Below the pieces are notes generated by a model. The model did no database searches and was not told the origin of the DNA. It was given only the letters and a program-made list of their open reading frames with translations. Shown here one piece after another: positions 61,016 to 64,000 of a stretch of 64,000 nucleotides of DNA. The DNA is from Gemmobacter sp. (lineage in GTDB: Bacteria; Pseudomonadota; Alphaproteobacteria; Rhodobacterales; Rhodobacteraceae), in assembly GCF_034676705.1 (NCBI RefSeq), contig NZ_JAUCBS010000006.1:62001-126000 (forward strand), in the 5' to 3' direction. A program made the position numbers and the translations under genes. The first letter of the stretch is position 1; the number at the start of each line of letters is the position of its first letter.

Positions 61016-62059
61016 ATGGCTGAACGGCCCTCTCCCCAGACCATCCGCGCGCTGCGCGCCGAAAACCCCAAGGCCCGCGCCCGCGATTTCGCCCAGACCC
61101 ATGGCATCACCGAGGCAGAGCTGGTCGCGGCCTATGCCGGTGCCCATGTCACGGTGATCGACGCGACGCCGGACCGGCTGATCCCGATGGTCTGCCAGCT
61201 GGGCGATGTGCTGGCCCTGACGCGCAACGAAAGCTGCGTGCATGAACGGGTGGGGACGTATCAGGATTATCACGCCGGCCCGATGGCGCAGATGGTGCTG
61301 GGGGCGGAAATCGACCTGCGGATTTTCCCGTCGCACTGGGTGCATGGCTTTGCCGTGGCGGAGCCGGGGGCGGATGGCGCGGTCAAGCGCAGCGTGCAGG
61401 TGTTCGATGCGGCGGGCGACGCGATCCACAAGGTCCACCTGCGGGCGGAATCGGATGTGGCGGCCTTTGACGCGCTGGTAGAGGCGCTGCGCCTGCCCGA
61501 CCAGTCGGGCGCCCTGACCCTGACCCCGCGCGCGGCGGTGGAACCGGCCAAGGCCGACCCCGCCAAGGCCGATGCCTTGCGGGCCGAGTGGGACGGGATG
61601 ACCGACACCCACCAGTTCCTGCGCATGATCCGCAAGTTCAAGATGAACCGGCTGGGCGCCTATCGCGTCGTTGGCGCGCCCAAGGCGCGGCCGCTGGCGG
61701 TGGATGCGGTGACGCAGCTGCTGCACCGCGCATCCGACCAGAAGGTGCCGGTGATGATCTTTGTCGGCAACATGGGCTGCATCCAGATCCATGGCGGGCC
61801 GGTGGACCGCATCGTGCCGATGGGGCCGTGGATCAACGTGCTGGACCCCCGGTTCGACATGCACCTGCGCACCGACCACATCGCCGAGGTCTGGGCGGTG
61901 ACGAAACCCACCCGCACCGGCGATGCCATCAGCGTCGAGGCGTTCGATGCCGAAGGCGGGCTGATCCTGCAAATCTTCGGCTATCGCAAGGATACCCCGG
62001 CCGAGCCGTGGAATGCGCTGGTCGCCGGCCTGCCGGTGGCCGAGGAGGTGCTGGCATGA
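61016..62059 (+). CDS. hmuS: Haem-degrading/trafficking factor HmuS
   Basis: A 347-residue HemS/HmuS/ChuS-type protein with two similar halves (about 20-180 and 200-345). Conserved blocks include LGDVLALTRNESCVHERVGTY, LGAEIDLRIFPSHWVHGFAV, MIFVGNMGCIQIHGGPV and the C-terminal AVTKPTRTGDAISVEAFD. It binds or breaks down haem after import. First gene of the hmuSTUV operon; AAAGGA precedes ATG. It overlaps hmuT by 4 nt. Confidence 0.93.
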   Translation: MAERPSPQTIRALRAENPKARARDFAQTHGITEAELVAAYAGAHVTVIDATPDRLIPMVCQLGDVLALTRNESCVHERVGTYQDYHAGPMAQMVLGAEIDLRIFPSHWVHGFAVAEPGADGAVKRSVQVFDAAGDAIHKVHLRAESDVAAFDALVEALRLPDQSGALTLTPRAAVEPAKADPAKADALRAEWDGMTDTHQFLRMIRKFKMNRLGAYRVVGAPKARPLAVDAVTQLLHRASDQKVPVMIFVGNMGCIQIHGGPVDRIVPMGPWINVLDPRFDMHLRTDHIAEVWAVTKPTRTGDAISVEAFDAEGGLILQIFGYRKDTPAEPWNALVAGLPVAEEVLA

Positions 62060-62892
62060 TGCGCGCGCTGGCCCTTGCCGCCCTGTTGCTGCCGGGGGTG
62101 GCGCTGGCCGACCCGGCGCAGCGCATCGTGTCGATCGGCGGATCGGTGACGGAAATCGCCGTCGCACTCGGCGCCACCTCCCGGCTGATCGCCCGCGACA
62201 CCACCTCGACCTTTCCGGCCGCGATCAAGGACTTGCCCGATGTGGGCTACATCCGCGCGCTGTCGGCCGAAGGGGTGCTGGCGCTGGGGCCGGACATGAT
62301 CATCTCCGAGGCGGGCGCAGGCCCGAAGGAGGCGGTGGACGTGCTGCGCGCCGCGGGCGTGCCCTTCGTCGAGATGCCGGGCGATCCGTCGCCCGCCGGG
62401 ATCCTCGCCAAGATCGACGCGGTGGCCAGGGCGCTGGAGTTGCCCGCCGAGGGTGAGAAATTGCATGCCGAGGTGGCCAGGGGTCTGGCCGAGGCCGAGG
62501 CGCGCGCCGCCGCCGTGCCGGGCCCCCGCAAGCGGGTGCTGTTCGTGCTGGCGCTGCAATCGGGCCGGGTGATGGCGGGGGGCGAGGGGTCGTCCGCCGC
62601 GGGCATCATCGCGCTGGCGGGCGGCGTGAACGCCGCCGAAGGCTTCAAGGGCTACAAGCAGATGACCGACGAGGCTGTGATCGCCGCCGCCCCCGACGTC
62701 ATCCTGATGATGCACCGCGACGGCGACCTGGCGGTACACAACGCCGACGTCCTCGCGCATCCGGCTCTGGCGCAGACCCCGGCGGCGCAGTCGGGCGCGC
62801 TGGTGCGGATGGACGGGCTGCTGCTGCTGGGCTTTGGCCCCCGCACGCCCGAGGGCGCGCGGGAACTTCACTCTGCGCTGTATGGGGGCTGA
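62056..62892 (+). CDS. hmuT: Periplasmic haem-binding protein HmuT
   Basis: A 278-residue cluster A-II binding protein. A signal peptide of about 19 residues ends GVALA. RIVSIGGSVTEIAVALGA, TTSTFPAAIKDLPDVGYIRALS and GLLLLGFGPRTPEGA match HmuT of haem importers. A Tyr in the DVGYIRAL segment is the probable haem ligand. Overlaps hmuS. Confidence 0.92.
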   Translation: MMRALALAALLLPGVALADPAQRIVSIGGSVTEIAVALGATSRLIARDTTSTFPAAIKDLPDVGYIRALSAEGVLALGPDMIISEAGAGPKEAVDVLRAAGVPFVEMPGDPSPAGILAKIDAVARALELPAEGEKLHAEVARGLAEAEARAAAVPGPRKRVLFVLALQSGRVMAGGEGSSAAGIIALAGGVNAAEGFKGYKQMTDEAVIAAAPDVILMMHRDGDLAVHNADVLAHPALAQTPAAQSGALVRMDGLLLLGFGPRTPEGARELHSALYGG

Positions 62893-62895
62893 CCC

Positions 62896-63960
62896 GTGGT
62901 GGCCGTGCCCGCGCATGTTCCTGCCGGCGACCGCACCCACCGCGCCGCGCTGACCTTTCGCCTGCTGCTGGTGGCGGCGGTTGTGGTGGGCGTGTGGTCG
63001 CTGGGCACCGGGGCGGCCGGGGTGCCGCTGGGCCAGGTCGCCCGCGATCTGCTGTGGGGCGAGGGGCTGAGCCAGCGTGACCGGGTGATCCTGATGGACA
63101 TTCGCCTGCCCCGGCTGGCCATGGGCCTGCTGGTGGGCGCGGCCCTTGCGGTGTCGGGCGCGCTGATGCAGGGGCTGTTCCGCAACCCGCTGGCCGATCC
63201 GGGCATCGTGGGGGTTGGCGCCGGCGCCGGCCTGGGCGCGGTGGGGGCCATCGTGCTGGGCGGGCTGCTGCCGGCAGGCATGGCCGCGCTGGTGGGGGTG
63301 CATCTGGTGCCCTTTGCCGCGTTTCTGGGTGGCTGGGGGGCAACGCTGATCCTGTATCGCATCGCCACGCGGGGCGGACAGACGCAGGTGGCCACCCTGC
63401 TGCTGGCCGGGATCGCGCTGGGGGCACTGGCGGGGGCGCTGACCGGGATCCTGGTCTACATGGCCGACGATACCCAGCTGCGCAACCTGACCTTCTGGGG
63501 CATGGGGTCGATCGCCGGGGCCAGCTGGGCCAAGATCGGGCTGGGCCTGCCGCTGATCCTGCCGGTCCTGTTGCTGTCGCCCCTGCTGGCCCGCGCGCTG
63601 AACGCCCTGTCGCTGGGCGAGGCGCAGGCCGGCCATATCGGGATCGAGGTGCAAAAGGTCAAGCGGCTGGCCATTCTGGGCGTGGCGGCGGCGGCCGGTG
63701 CCTCGGTGGCCATTGCGGGGGGCATCGGCTTTGTCGGCATCGTGGTGCCGCATCTGCTGCGGCTGGCGACGGGGCCGGATCACCGCTGGCTGTTGCCCAA
63801 TGCGGCGCTGCTGGGCGGGATGCTGCTGGTGCTGGCCGACATGGTGGCGCGCACGCTGGTGGCACCGGCCGAACTGCCCATCGGCATCGTGACCGCCGCC
63901 ATAGGGGCGCCGGTGTTCCTGTGGATCCTGCTGCAACGCCGCGGCTTCGGGGGGCTATGA
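62896..63960 (+). CDS. hmuU: Haem ABC permease HmuU
   Basis: A 354-residue FecCD-family permease with a GTG start. About ten membrane segments and the family blocks RLPRLAMGLLVGAALAVSGALMQ, NPLADPGIVGVGAGAGLGAV and FVGIVVPHLLRLATGPDHR are visible. It ends overlapping hmuV by 4 nt (ATGA). Moves haem across the inner membrane with HmuV. Confidence 0.93.
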   Translation: MVAVPAHVPAGDRTHRAALTFRLLLVAAVVVGVWSLGTGAAGVPLGQVARDLLWGEGLSQRDRVILMDIRLPRLAMGLLVGAALAVSGALMQGLFRNPLADPGIVGVGAGAGLGAVGAIVLGGLLPAGMAALVGVHLVPFAAFLGGWGATLILYRIATRGGQTQVATLLLAGIALGALAGALTGILVYMADDTQLRNLTFWGMGSIAGASWAKIGLGLPLILPVLLLSPLLARALNALSLGEAQAGHIGIEVQKVKRLAILGVAAAAGASVAIAGGIGFVGIVVPHLLRLATGPDHRWLLPNAALLGGMLLVLADMVARTLVAPAELPIGIVTAAIGAPVFLWILLQRRGFGGL

Positions 63961-64000
63961 TGCTGGTTGCACGCGATGTCACGGTCTCGCTGGCCCGTCG
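63957..64000 (+). CDS. hmuV: Haem ABC ATPase HmuV, cut by window end
   Basis: Only the first 14 codons are in the window, reading MMLVARDVTVSLAR. The start ATGA overlaps the hmuU stop. Position after hmuU and the ATPase-like N-terminal strand make it the HmuV ATPase, but the Walker motifs lie outside. Confidence 0.75.
   Translation, partial: MMLVARDVTVSLAR

Overview
The window is a GC-rich, densely packed, repeat-poor stretch of an alphaproteobacterial genome, most likely a member of the Rhodobacterales (Rhodobacteraceae/Paracoccaceae). It carries a plasmid-type replication and partition module at 16.3-19.8 kb: parA, parB, and a replication initiator with a C-terminal DnaA-domain-I-like segment. 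Three near-identical 18-24 bp palindromes sit in and around this module and are good parS candidates. The window is therefore probably part of a large extrachromosomal replicon (megaplasmid or chromid). I see no rRNA, tRNA, CRISPR array or insertion sequence.

Layout. 1-8.3 kb: an aldo/keto reductase cut by the window edge, a GntR regulator, a TIGR04076 protein, a second aldo/keto reductase, a complete branched-chain-amino-acid-type ABC importer (livG, livF, livH, livM and a binding protein) and an aspartate-dehydrogenase-like protein. A perfect 37-bp inverted repeat splits this operon. 8.4-15.9 kb (minus strand): a Dpp/Opp-type ABC importer followed by a cyclic-nucleotide-type phosphodiesterase, a tyrosine-phosphatase-like enzyme and two small proteins. 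16.3-19.8 kb: the replicon module. 19.8-22.2 kb: an ECF sigma/anti-sigma pair translationally coupled to a peroxiredoxin-like/2OG-Fe(II) oxygenase fusion. 22.3-22.9 kb: a Phd/PIN toxin-antitoxin pair. 23.1-27.5 kb: a ThDP enzyme, a BisC-like molybdoenzyme and an AhpD-like protein. 27.7-30 kb: a PcaF-like thiolase and a plasmid-type regulator. 30-36.5 kb (minus): a seven-gene operon with an SsuABC-type importer, a GntR regulator, an Ldh_2 dehydrogenase, a BAAT-family hydrolase and a DUF1684 protein.

The most interesting part is 36.5-54.8 kb. It encodes homologues of 6-hydroxynicotinate reductase and enamidase, which are known from the oxygen-independent nicotinate pathway of Eubacterium barkeri. 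With them are a 7Fe ferredoxin, a ferredoxin-NADP reductase, a UPF0280 (ApbE-superfamily) protein, two tandem DUF1185 proteins, a MarR regulator, and an eleven-kilobase operon. That operon holds two luciferase-like monooxygenases, a polar-amino-acid-type ABC importer, an MDR oxidoreductase, an isochorismatase-fold hydrolase and a NicA/NicB-type molybdenum hydroxylase with three cytochrome c motifs. Three copies of one 20-bp motif lie at the promoters of these transcription units and are probably MarR sites. The set reads as a hybrid N-heteroaromatic (nicotinate-like) catabolic regulon: Mo-hydroxylation, ferredoxin-driven ring reduction and hydrolytic ring opening, with flavin monooxygenases added.

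54.8-64 kb: panB/panC (pantothenate synthesis), a FecR-domain protein, a FMN alpha-hydroxy-acid oxidase, and a haem uptake locus (TonB receptor diverging from hmuS-hmuT-hmuU-hmuV, with hmuV cut by the window end).
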